Below, in pieces: positions 1 to 7,185 of a DNA stretch of 10,552 bases. The stretch lies in NCBI GenBank assembly GCA_023386855.1, contig JAEWIW010000139.1, positions 1 to 10,552 of the forward strand. Reading direction: 5' to 3'. The notes beneath the pieces were generated by a model. That model worked only from the letters and a program-made list of their open reading frames with translations, was not told where the DNA came from and made no database searches. Numbering within the stretch: the first letter of the stretch is position 1; the number at the start of each line of letters is the position of its first letter. The position numbers were made by a program, and so were the translations under genes. Source of the DNA: Bacteroidota bacterium. GTDB taxonomy: Bacteria > Bacteroidota > Bacteroidia > Chitinophagales > Chitinophagaceae.

Positions 1-1342
1 CTGTACCCGTTTCCTTTTCAGAATGAAGTTGAATTCCTCCCCTATGAAGACTGATGATTCGCTTAGACAGGGAAAGACCGAGGCCAAAGCCGCTGATATT
101 TTTGGAGTTGGACGACCGGTAAAAGGGATTAAATATTCTTTCCTGGTCGGTCTTTTCAATTACCGGCCCATCGTTGGTCACTTTAACATGCACTTCCTGT
201 TCATCGAAGGAAAGGTCAACTTTAACGGCGTTCCTGGGCGAATACTTACAGCCATTTTCCACGATGTTCTTGAAGGCCATTGCCAGCAGGTCGTGATTTC
301 CGAATACCATCAATTTTGAATCGTCTTCAGGTACGCTGTCAAAATTCAATTCAACATTATAATTTGAACTAAGCTTTTGAACATCAGCCATCACTTTAAA
401 CAACAGTTCATCCACCCTGATTTCCTTTAGTTCAATGTGTCCCTGGTCGCCGGTTTTTGCGATCTCCAGGAGGCTTTTGGTGAGCTGGAGCATCTGCTGA
501 ACATCTTCCTGCACCGACTTGATCACTTTCCTGTATTCATCGGTGTTTCTCTCCCTTTGCAGGGCTACCTGCAACTGGCTGGAGATAGAAGTTAAGGGTG
601 TTGAAAGTTCATGAGAAGCACTTGAAATAAATCTTCGTTGCGAGATAAAGGATTCCTGTAGCCTGTTCATCAGGTTATTGAAAGTGCTGGCAAGCAGGTT
701 AAGTTCATCCCTGCTCTTTCCTACTTGAATAGTGGTGGAGAGATTCTGGGAGGTGATAAGATTTACATCACGGATCATGTTTCCTATTGGCTTAAGCAGC
801 TGCTTCGAAAACAGGTATCCTGCCACAAGGGAGATGATCAGGCCCAGTATACAGGAAATGATCAGGACCTGTTTCAATTTGTTTTGCCTGCTCCAGCCAT
901 AGGTATCGTATGCGGCTACCATTACAATTACAGGCGTATTGATCTCACCAGGGTAAAGGACAAGAACGTCTTTCTTTTGTATAACCATACGCTTCTCGCC
1001 ATTCACCATCACATCACGGATCAGTTCGGGCCTGATGGAAAGGGGTAATGAATTGGCAGACTGGAACCGGTAAAGCACCTTGCCCTGGAGACTAAAAATA
1101 GCTACGCTGAGACCTGGGATCTGGAGAATAGAATTTGTGTTCAGCCGGTCGAGCTGCTCTTTTTTATTCTTCTCAACAACAGAAAACAGTTGAGCATTAT
1201 AAATAGACCTGCTTCGCAGCCTCTTTGAAGCAAGGGCCGCACGGTCGAGGGAGGACATGTAATAAATAGAAAAACTGATCAGCAACAGGATGGTGGTTAC
1301 CATTAGGGTAAACAACAGGCTGATCTTGGTTCTTATTTTCAC
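1..1342 (-). CDS. Membrane sensor histidine kinase of a two-component system (3' end cut by the window edge)
   Basis: The frame is open from a GTG at 1342 to the left edge, giving 447 residues with no stop. The order is a transmembrane helix (about 7-29), an extracytoplasmic sensor region (about 30-157), a second helix (about 158-178), a HAMP linker (about 179-232), a HisKA domain with phospho-acceptor His244 in SHELSTPL, and an HATPase domain. The ATPase shows the N box (Asn359, Asn363, then KYS), an F box (IFNPFYR) and a G2 box (GFGLGLS, about 418-424). The G1 box reads NDGPVI, so the usual second glycine is missing. It should autophosphorylate at His244 and pass the phosphate to the regulator encoded immediately upstream, whose stop overlaps this GTG by one base. 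Family members end a few residues after the last visible segment, so only about 5-15 residues are probably missing. The signal it senses cannot be read from the sequence. Confidence 0.93.
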   Translation of the reverse strand, partial: MKIRTKISLLFTLMVTTILLLISFSIYYMSSLDRAALASKRLRSRSIYNAQLFSVVEKNKKEQLDRLNTNSILQIPGLSVAIFSLQGKVLYRFQSANSLPLSIRPELIRDVMVNGEKRMVIQKKDVLVLYPGEINTPVIVMVAAYDTYGWSRQNKLKQVLIISCILGLIISLVAGYLFSKQLLKPIGNMIRDVNLITSQNLSTTIQVGKSRDELNLLASTFNNLMNRLQESFISQRRFISSASHELSTPLTSISSQLQVALQRERNTDEYRKVIKSVQEDVQQMLQLTKSLLEIAKTGDQGHIELKEIRVDELLFKVMADVQKLSSNYNVELNFDSVPEDDSKLMVFGNHDLLAMAFKNIVENGCKYSPRNAVKVDLSFDEQEVHVKVTNDGPVIEKTDQERIFNPFYRSSNSKNISGFGLGLSLSKRIISLHRGGIQLHSEKETGT

Positions 1343-2031
1343 TAAGCGCTCTCCTTTAAGATGTATCCGGTACCCACCTGGGTATGGATCAGCTTTTTAT
1401 CGAAGTTGTTATCCAGCTTTTTACGCAGGAAATTCACGTACACATCGATGACATTGGTTTTGGTGTCAAAATCAATATCCCAGACGTTCAGTGCGATCTC
1501 TGCACGGCTGACAACTTTGTTTTTGTTTTTAACAAGATACTCGAGCAACTGGAATTCCTTTGCTGTAAGAGAAATGGTTTTACCACCCCTGTTTACTTCC
1601 CGGCTGTCAAGATTGAGCACAAGATCGGCTACTTTAATAAGATTACTGCTGGTGACTATCATATTTATACGTTTCAATAATGCGCGTATGCGTACGATAA
1701 GTTCTTTAAAATCGAATGGTTTCACAATGTAATCATCCGCTCCTGAGTCAAAACCTTCAACTTTGTCATCGATCGTACTTAATGCAGTAAGCATAATTAT
1801 CGGAACGTTGGCGTTGGTTTTACGAATCCGCCTGCTCACTTCATACCCGTTGATATCGGGAAGGTTGATGTCTAATATGATGAGGTCGTAATCTTTGGAT
1901 TGTGCATACTCTACTCCTGTACTGCCATCATAGGCAACCTGGGCATTAAAATTATTCTCATTTAACCCTTGTTGCAAAGAATCGGCAATTTTCCTCTCGT
2001 CTTCCACCACGAGTATTTTAATATCATCCAT
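1342..2031 (-). CDS. OmpR/PhoB-family response regulator
   Basis: This is a 229-residue DNA-binding response regulator of normal length for the family. The receiver domain (about 5-118) has the acidic pocket (Glu10, Asp11, Glu12), phospho-acceptor Asp54 in LDINLPD, the conserved Thr82 and Lys104 in the KPFD motif. A winged-helix DNA-binding domain follows (about 130-227), with recognisable LTAKEFQLLEYL and VDVYVNFLRKKL segments and the closing GTGYIL. It is the partner of the sensor kinase directly downstream: the stop TAG and the kinase GTG share a base. The ATG at 2031 lacks a clear Shine-Dalgarno sequence, as is usual in Bacteroidota. The style resembles CusR/RprY-type regulators, but neither the target genes nor the signal can be deduced. 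Confidence 0.95.
   Translation of the reverse strand: MDDIKILVVEDERKIADSLQQGLNENNFNAQVAYDGSTGVEYAQSKDYDLIILDINLPDINGYEVSRRIRKTNANVPIIMLTALSTIDDKVEGFDSGADDYIVKPFDFKELIVRIRALLKRINMIVTSSNLIKVADLVLNLDSREVNRGGKTISLTAKEFQLLEYLVKNKNKVVSRAEIALNVWDIDFDTKTNVIDVYVNFLRKKLDNNFDKKLIHTQVGTGYILKESA
1351..1357 (-). promoter_or_regulatory. Shine-Dalgarno sequence for the sensor kinase, inside the regulator gene
   Basis: Read on the minus strand this is AAAGGAG, 8 bases before the kinase GTG at 1342. It is formed by the Lys-Glu codons near the end of the response regulator. It supports the GTG start and translational coupling through the TAGTG stop/start overlap. Other starts in this window show no comparable sequence. 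Confidence 0.7.
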
Positions 2032-2170
2032 TACACTATTCGGGGGTTTAGCAGGTAAATTAGCCGATGCAGGCTGGTTTTGAACAATGCACTCTATTAA
2101 AATAAAATTAAATATGCCCGGGATACGGGTTTATGATTATGATCAAGGGGGATGCTGCTTTTAACAGGCA

Positions 2171-2201
2171 TAAAAAATCCCGGTGTGAAAACACCAGGAT
2201 T
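2171..2201 (-). terminator. Rho-independent terminator, leftward
   Basis: On the minus strand an 11-base-pair stem with one mismatch (arms AATCCTGGTGT and ACACCGGGATT) encloses a TTTC loop and runs straight into six T residues. It faces left and would stop transcription coming from the MFS side before it reaches the regulator gene. It is the second such signal in tandem, about 90 bases past the one at 2261-2292. Confidence 0.65.
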
Positions 2202-2260
2202 GATTGGTTAAGCTCTGATTAATAGTTATATCTAAAATCTTATCAATTCTATCATATAAG

Positions 2261-2292
2261 TGAAAAAACAATGCCCTTTTTTCTAAAGGGCA
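2261..2292 (-). terminator. Rho-independent terminator, leftward
   Basis: On the minus strand a perfect 8-base-pair stem (TGCCCTTT and AAAGGGCA) with a 5-base loop is followed by TTGTTTTTT. It is the first good leftward stop signal after the MFS gene, about 180 bases beyond that gene's stop. It implies either a long 3' untranslated region or a separate short transcript in between. Confidence 0.65.
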
Positions 2293-2445
2293 AATTCAGC
2301 AGGAGTTCAGCGATCCTGTCCATTTCTTTCTACAAACTGTTGTTTTATTCCACAGTAACGTATTGATTCTTATAACTGTTCAGCTTAAAAAATTATGGCA
2401 TAGAATTAGTTAAAGAAGATATAACATGTTTAGGGTTTAGGGGTT

Positions 2446-2473
2446 AACCTCGCTTTTATAGCGAGGTTTTTTT
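2446..2473 (+). terminator. Terminator-like hairpin with its T-tract facing right
   Basis: A perfect 8-base-pair stem (AACCTCGC and GCGAGGTT) with a 7-base loop is followed by a run of T residues on the plus strand that ends inside the stop codon of the MFS gene. Leftward, the hairpin is followed by only two T residues, so it is a poor stop for the MFS message. There is no plus-strand gene to its left for it to terminate. It may protect the MFS 3' end from antisense transcription or end an unseen plus-strand RNA. Confidence 0.6.
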
Positions 2474-3911
2474 ATGCCTTCTTCTGGAAAAGCCTGTTCA
2501 TTACCGGGATTGTCATCCAGGCCAGCCTTGCATTGCGGCGCCGCCTTTGGAAAGTAATGATCATCCTGATCTTCAGGCGGTGCATCATCCGGGCTACCAC
2601 AACTTCCCGGCTGGTTTCCCCATCTTCTTTTACCAGTTTCAATAACCGAAGTGAAGCAAGGGCCATAAGGGATCCGATAGCGAAAAAGAAGGACCAGTGA
2701 CTCAGGTTCATCCCCTTCAATCCAACCTTAGCAACCAAATCATGGTCGAGGAAAAAGTCAGCCATTAAGCCACCTATAATCGGTGCAAGAGATGGTACCA
2801 GGGCAGTTACCATATTCCTGGCCGCCAGGAAAACGATGGCATCATTTGCCGGGGCCAGTTTCAGGCCAATATTGTTCAATCCAAGATTGATACCCGCTGT
2901 TGTCATACCGGTAATGATATGGATAAGCGCAAGCAAGGGGAAAGTCAGCGAGGCTATGCCGGTAAAGCTCCAGGCTAATATTGCAAAAACATAGAGTGGG
3001 GCACAGATGCTGATGATGGTTTTATTGCTGAACTGGTCGGAATATTTTCCCCAGATCCTGATAAACGCAATGCTGCTCACCTGCGAAAGTATAGTAAACC
3101 CAATGATATAGGAAAGCGGCAGGTGCAGGCTTTTCATCATGTAAACGGAAAAGAACGGTGTGGCCAGGTTCAGGGCAAAACTCCATACCGACTGGAAAAT
3201 GATCAGGTTCCTGTAGTTCTTGTTTTTAAGAGGCTTACTTACAAGGCGGAAAAGGTTTTCACCAATGGGCTCGGCTTTCGGTTCCGGCGTTTTAGACATC
3301 ATGAATATGGCGATCATTCCCAGCAATCCGCCACCGATGAACATCAGCAGGTAAGCGGGAATTTCCATTGCAGGAAAATGCAGTTTTACATAATCGAGCG
3401 ATAAGGCTACAATAAGGCTGAGTGATACATTCAGGATTTGAATCAGGCGGGTTCTTTGCGCAAAATAAGAACCCAGGATTTTTTGGGGCACCAGGTCTTT
3501 CATCCATGAATTCCACATCGGCCCAACCATAGCACCGAAGAAATAATGAAAGAAGAGCAAAAAGATCATGGCTTTTACCGCTGATGCCGCGCTAAACATA
3601 AGCGGTAGGGCGGCAATGAGTAATAAGGGAAAGCGGGCAATAAAAGAACAGATGATGGCCAGTATCCTGCGGTTATTATAACGGCGAACGAGTGAAATAG
3701 CGAAGAGTTGAAATACGTTGGCGAAAGTGGGCAGGGCAGCAAGCAGTCCAATCTGGAAATTTGAAGCGCCAAGCTTGATGGCCAATGCCACCAGGAAGGC
3801 ACCGCTGGTCATGGTGGTCATGGCCTCTGTGAACAATCCATCTTTTACTACATAACCAAGGCCGGATTTCACCTCGTTTTCGGAAAGGCTTTCGGAAGGT
3901 TTAAGATTCAT
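2472..3911 (-). CDS. Major facilitator superfamily (MFS) transporter, substrate unknown
   Basis: This is a 479-residue integral membrane protein with about 12 hydrophobic helices between residues 25 and 425, split by a polar loop (about 206-234) in the middle, as in the two six-helix halves of MFS proteins. Motif-A-like charged loops follow helix 2 (about 73-82, LVRRYNNRR) and the matching place in the second half (about 287-297, WGKYSDQF). The segment around 335-354 (GMTTAGINLGLNNIGLKLAP) looks conserved in the subfamily. The last 50 or so residues form a strongly basic tail including Arg456-459. It should move a small solute by facilitated or ion-coupled transport, but no residue reveals which. 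The gene stands alone, with gaps of 440 and 173 bases on its two sides. The ATG at 3911 has no Shine-Dalgarno sequence. Confidence 0.88.
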   Translation of the reverse strand: MNLKPSESLSENEVKSGLGYVVKDGLFTEAMTTMTSGAFLVALAIKLGASNFQIGLLAALPTFANVFQLFAISLVRRYNNRRILAIICSFIARFPLLLIAALPLMFSAASAVKAMIFLLFFHYFFGAMVGPMWNSWMKDLVPQKILGSYFAQRTRLIQILNVSLSLIVALSLDYVKLHFPAMEIPAYLLMFIGGGLLGMIAIFMMSKTPEPKAEPIGENLFRLVSKPLKNKNYRNLIIFQSVWSFALNLATPFFSVYMMKSLHLPLSYIIGFTILSQVSSIAFIRIWGKYSDQFSNKTIISICAPLYVFAILAWSFTGIASLTFPLLALIHIITGMTTAGINLGLNNIGLKLAPANDAIVFLAARNMVTALVPSLAPIIGGLMADFFLDHDLVAKVGLKGMNLSHWSFFFAIGSLMALASLRLLKLVKEDGETSREVVVARMMHRLKIRMIITFQRRRRNARLAWMTIPVMNRLFQKKA

Positions 3912-3960
3912 AGAATATTATAGGTTTCTTTTTTTGTACCGGTTAAGGCACACAAAAGAA

Positions 3961-4000
3961 GCACTAATTATTCCGATAGTTGTTAGCAGATTGTTAGTGC
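3961..4000. repeat. Short inverted repeat between the PAS kinase and the MFS gene
   Basis: GCACTAA (3961-3967) and TTAGTGC (3994-4000) are perfect 7-base inverted copies 26 bases apart. Two direct copies of TTGTTAG (3980-3986 and 3991-3997) sit inside and overlap the right arm. It lies 50-90 bases upstream of the MFS start, so it could be an operator or a weak hairpin after the kinase gene. There is no T-tract that would make it a convincing terminator. Confidence 0.3.
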
Positions 4001-4084
4001 CTGAAACGCTTATTGGATTTCAGATACAGGCGATAAGAGGAAGTATTTACCGGGATAAATTCTGGAGAATGAAGCGGGTAGATT

Positions 4085-6433
4085 TTATTGCTCCATAGGT
4101 AAGATAACCCTAAAGCACGCACCCTGGTTTTCTATTCCTTCGGCAAGGATAAGACCATTATGATTGGTGACAATTTTCCTGCATAATGCCAGGCCGATTC
4201 CATACCCGCTATAATCATCGTTCTGGTTAAGCCGCTGGAAAATAGTAAAGATCTTTTCACTGTATTCCTGGTCGAACCCTATACCGTTGTCCTTAAAATC
4301 TATTTCATAATAATCAGCATTCTTTTGCAGAGACCAATGCTGATTTTTTTCCTGTTCAGAAATGATGTGACCTTCAATTTCAATCAGTGGAAGAATACCT
4401 TTTTTTGAAAACTTCAGCGCATTACCGACCAGGTTAAAAAACAGCTGGTTCAATTGAAGGGGAATAGCTGGTAGTTTTTCCAGTTTCCCGAGTTTAACGG
4501 TGGCCTTTGTTTGGGTAATAAGGAGTTCAAAATCAGAAAGAACATTTTGAGCAATTTGGTTAAGGTCGACCAGCTCAAAAGCCTGGCTTCCTGTAGCGAT
4601 GCGTGAATAATCGAGCAGGTCACGGATCAGGCCCGACATCCGGGTAGCAGAGTCACCGATCTTTTGAAGGTATTTGTTTCCTTCTTCAATCTTTCCTGTT
4701 CTAGCCAGTTTTTCTTTTAGTATGCTGCTGAAGACCTGGATTTTTCTCAGGGGTTCCTGGAGGTCATGTGATGTGATATAGGCAAATTGCTCAAGCTCGG
4801 CATTGGATCTTTCCAGCCTTGCGTTGATATCCTGCAATTCGCGTGTTCTTTCATCAACCGTCCTGGATAATTCCTCTGCAAATAATTTCTGTTCGGTGAT
4901 ATCCAGCACAACCCCAATGGATTTTGCTGGCATTCCGGAAGGATCAAAGAATATCTTTCCACGGATTCTTATCCAGCGAATGGTATTATCTTCCAGCAGC
5001 AGCCTCACTTCATACTCAAGCTTTCCTGTTTGACGTGATAAGCGATGCGCCTGGTTCCTGATATGAAGATCTTCGGGATGTATATTTGCTGCCATTTGCC
5101 TTCGCGTGGCTCCTTCACTCACCGAAAATATTTCATTAAACCTTTGAGAGGTGGTTAGTTGATCGTTGGAATAATCCAGTTCAAAGGTGCCAAGGTCGGC
5201 AAGTTCCACCGCCAGCCTTCCTTTTTCTTCCGCAGCTTCAATTTTCTGCCTTGCATGAACCTGTTCGGTAACATCTATGGCCACTGCCAATACGCCGGTA
5301 ATTTCACCATTACTTTCCCTTAAAGGTTCATACACATAATTTACATAGATATGCGAATCGTGCCCGTGATGACTGAAAATGAGTTTACGTTCATACTCAC
5401 CTTCAGTTTGCCCCGAAAAAAGAGCCTTCTTCAGTTTTTCCTCAAGGCCGATGCCCCTTGCCTCGGGGATCGCTTCAAATACAGGTTTATCCAGGAGTTG
5501 TTCTTCTGTTTTCCCCCAGATCTCCATCATCTTTGAATTGACAATTTCAAGCACATGATCGGGGCCCTTCATTACTGCAATTGCAAATGGGGCCTGCAGT
5601 ACCAGGTCGCGGAAGTTTTCCTCCCTTTTTTTCAATGCCTTCTGGAGCGCTCTTTCAGGCCTGAGATCGCGCATAACGGCCCCGATGGCGATGGGTTGCC
5701 CGGTATTGGGATCATCAATGCGCACGGCATTATTAAATACTTCAAAGGTTTCTTTCGTTTTGATATGACGGACCCTCATGATTCCCGACCAATAACCTTC
5801 TTGCATAACGCTGGGAATAACATTCTCCTCCACGAACTTTATATCCTCGGGGGCATGAAGGTCAGAGATAGGAGTGGATAGTACCTGTTCAAAATTGTCG
5901 AACCCCAGCATCTCCATTCCAGCTTTATTGAGGTATGAATTTCGGCCGTCGAGTTCAAGGATGGACATCAGTTCAATACTATTGTTAACAAGGGTCCATA
6001 GTTTTGAATAATCAGAATGAGGAATGGAGGTTTTAACGGGAGCCTCATGTTGAAGGGTTTCATACCCGAAAACCATTATTCCCTCGATTTCATTGTTTAT
6101 TTTATAGGGAGAAAACCGCAGTTCGTATTCATGTGAAAGGCCCGGAATTTTATATTCACATGAACAAAAGCTCTGACCTTGAATAAGTACTTTAGAACGG
6201 ACAAGGTCAAGTTCATGTGCTGGAAGGAAGGGGAAAACCTGCCCGATCGTTTTGTCTATAGAACCATCGGGATCTATCTTTTCAGCATGAGATTTATTGA
6301 AGAAAATGCAGGTTAGTTCAGGGTTTTGGAAAACGGAAATAGGAACAGGGGCATTAAAAAATGCCTGTTCTATTACTTCCATCCCCCGGGTAGAGGATTC
6401 CTTACTAGTGTGGTCCAAGGGTGAATTGGTCAT
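4085..6433 (-). CDS. Soluble multi-PAS sensor histidine kinase (orphan)
   Basis: This 782-residue protein has no signal peptide or membrane helix, so it is expected to be cytoplasmic. Four PAS-like sensor domains are visible (about 18-125, 142-258, 272-392 and 404-517). The last two end in the typical PAC signatures AIDVTEQ and LDITEQK. A coiled coil (about 517-548) leads to a HisKA domain with phospho-acceptor His556 in SHDLQEPLRK, the subtype often seen in phytochrome-like and PAS kinases. The HATPase domain has Asn667 and Asn671 of the N box, DNGIGF (715-720), an F box around 729-734 and GYGIGLAL (743-750). There is no receiver domain in the protein, and the only regulator in the window already has its own kinase, so the partner is probably elsewhere. 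No Cys-His pair marks a chromophore site, and ligand types are unknown. The ATG at 6433 is preceded by only a weak purine stretch. Confidence 0.93.
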   Translation of the reverse strand: MTNSPLDHTSKESSTRGMEVIEQAFFNAPVPISVFQNPELTCIFFNKSHAEKIDPDGSIDKTIGQVFPFLPAHELDLVRSKVLIQGQSFCSCEYKIPGLSHEYELRFSPYKINNEIEGIMVFGYETLQHEAPVKTSIPHSDYSKLWTLVNNSIELMSILELDGRNSYLNKAGMEMLGFDNFEQVLSTPISDLHAPEDIKFVEENVIPSVMQEGYWSGIMRVRHIKTKETFEVFNNAVRIDDPNTGQPIAIGAVMRDLRPERALQKALKKREENFRDLVLQAPFAIAVMKGPDHVLEIVNSKMMEIWGKTEEQLLDKPVFEAIPEARGIGLEEKLKKALFSGQTEGEYERKLIFSHHGHDSHIYVNYVYEPLRESNGEITGVLAVAIDVTEQVHARQKIEAAEEKGRLAVELADLGTFELDYSNDQLTTSQRFNEIFSVSEGATRRQMAANIHPEDLHIRNQAHRLSRQTGKLEYEVRLLLEDNTIRWIRIRGKIFFDPSGMPAKSIGVVLDITEQKLFAEELSRTVDERTRELQDINARLERSNAELEQFAYITSHDLQEPLRKIQVFSSILKEKLARTGKIEEGNKYLQKIGDSATRMSGLIRDLLDYSRIATGSQAFELVDLNQIAQNVLSDFELLITQTKATVKLGKLEKLPAIPLQLNQLFFNLVGNALKFSKKGILPLIEIEGHIISEQEKNQHWSLQKNADYYEIDFKDNGIGFDQEYSEKIFTIFQRLNQNDDYSGYGIGLALCRKIVTNHNGLILAEGIENQGACFRVILPMEQ

Positions 6434-6515
6434 CGGTTTCCAATAAGTTAGGCTTAGGTTGCAAAAACCATGCTTGCGGTTTGAACATCAAGCTAATGAT
6501 AGGTGGAAGATCAAA

Positions 6516-6565
6516 ATAATAAATGTTCCTGGAATTGAACATTGAAGTCAAACCAGGAACATTTA
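6516..6565 (-). terminator. Long-stem hairpin after the dodecin/DUF937-like pair, probable terminator
   Basis: AAATGTTCCTGG (6521-6532) and CCAGGAACATTT (6553-6564) pair perfectly and are extended by one base pair to 13, around a 20-base loop. On the minus strand the stem is followed by TTATTTTG, moderately T-rich. It lies about 35 bases after the stop of the DUF937-like gene, where a terminator is expected. The loop contains a further GAACATT (6537-6543) that could pair with the same left arm, giving an alternative short hairpin. The plus-strand side is also T-rich, so it may work in both directions. Confidence 0.5.
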
Positions 6566-6597
6566 CTATTGATTTTTAATCCCTGTATGGAAAGACA

Positions 6598-7152
6598 TTA
6601 ATTGAAGAAGCCTTTCACTTTATCCATAAGTCCGCCACCTGCACCGCCTGCGAACATTTTTTTCAGGTCCTGCAGGTCAACATCGCCATCCATATCCTTA
6701 TCAAGGTTTCCTGCGCCAAACCTTTCAAGAAGACTTTTTATATTCAGTCCACCTGTTTTACCTCCACTAAGGGAATTAAAGATGTCCTGTATATCAAAGC
6801 CGTTATCAGAAGGGTCGGCGGTTTTATTGGCAAGATCATTCATGGTTTGGGGAACAACCTTATTTGCAACGTCTTCCGCGGCTGGCCGGTCAAGACCCAG
6901 TTTAGCCTGCAGGTCATTGGCATAGTTACCGGTTGCTTCCTTTACTATGGGGTTTTCGTTTCCTCCCCTGTTTTTAAAATATCCCAGCACATCCGTGATC
7001 CTTCCACCGGCAAGAGCATTTTGCAGGGTGGCTAAGATAGAGCCTCCTGCTTCGTTTACTGCTGCCTCGTTTTTTTCATTGGGGATTGCAGGATTATTGA
7101 TCACTGCACCGCCGGCATGCTGTTTAACGAGGTCTATAAGCTTATCAAGCAT
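6598..7152 (-). CDS. DUF937-like small protein with a C-terminal EF-hand calcium loop
   Basis: This 184-residue protein has no signal peptide or membrane helix. The first 60 residues (MLDKLIDLVKQ, NNPAIPN, LGYF) and the helical, Gly/Asn-rich middle resemble DUF937 proteins (YidB-like) by eye, a family without an assigned function. Residues 151-162 form a textbook EF-hand/dockerin-type calcium loop: Asp151, Asp153, Asp155, Gly156, Asp157, Val158, Asp159 and Asp162, framed by the helices ERFGAGNL and LKKMF. Glycine-rich stretches around 128-136 and 169-174 look like flexible linkers. The gene starts 33 bases after the stop of the dodecin-like gene on the same strand, so the two are likely co-transcribed, and a long hairpin follows. 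The family call is tentative. Calcium binding is inferred from the loop alone. Confidence 0.8.
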   Translation of the reverse strand: MLDKLIDLVKQHAGGAVINNPAIPNEKNEAAVNEAGGSILATLQNALAGGRITDVLGYFKNRGGNENPIVKEATGNYANDLQAKLGLDRPAAEDVANKVVPQTMNDLANKTADPSDNGFDIQDIFNSLSGGKTGGLNIKSLLERFGAGNLDKDMDGDVDLQDLKKMFAGGAGGGLMDKVKGFFN

Positions 7153-7185
7153 AAAAGTAATTTATTGATTAAAGGTTAGTGTAAA

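Larger units (their letters stand above)
2032..2471. other. 440-base gap without a credible protein gene, rich in hairpins
   Basis: This stretch lies between the MFS stop and the regulator start. It should hold the regulator promoter at its left end, but I see no convincing Bacteroidota promoter pair (TTTG then TAnnTTTG). It contains three terminator-like hairpins (2171-2201 and 2261-2292 facing left, 2446-2473 facing right), a short GC-rich inverted repeat CCCG/CGGG near 2115-2128, and two tandem TTTAGGG copies around 2429-2442. The only open frame on the minus strand that I examined is 23 codons long and runs through a terminator stem. An unannotated small RNA on either strand is possible but unproven. 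Confidence 0.6.

Noticed and set aside
725..1048. A 107-codon plus-strand open frame
   Set aside because: It lies wholly opposite the sensor kinase, whose motifs are unmistakable on the minus strand; the protein has no family features.
1361..1732. Plus-strand open frames across the response regulator
   Set aside because: They are shadows opposite a well-supported regulator gene with conserved catalytic residues.
2252..2323. A 23-codon minus-strand open frame in the hairpin-rich gap, preceded by a purine-rich stretch
   Set aside because: It reads through the stem and T-tract of the leftward terminator at 2261-2292, is very short and has no recognisable features, so it is most likely chance.
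2429..2442. Two tandem TTTAGGG units resembling telomere repeats
   Set aside because: Only two copies; too few to mean anything in a bacterial intergenic region.
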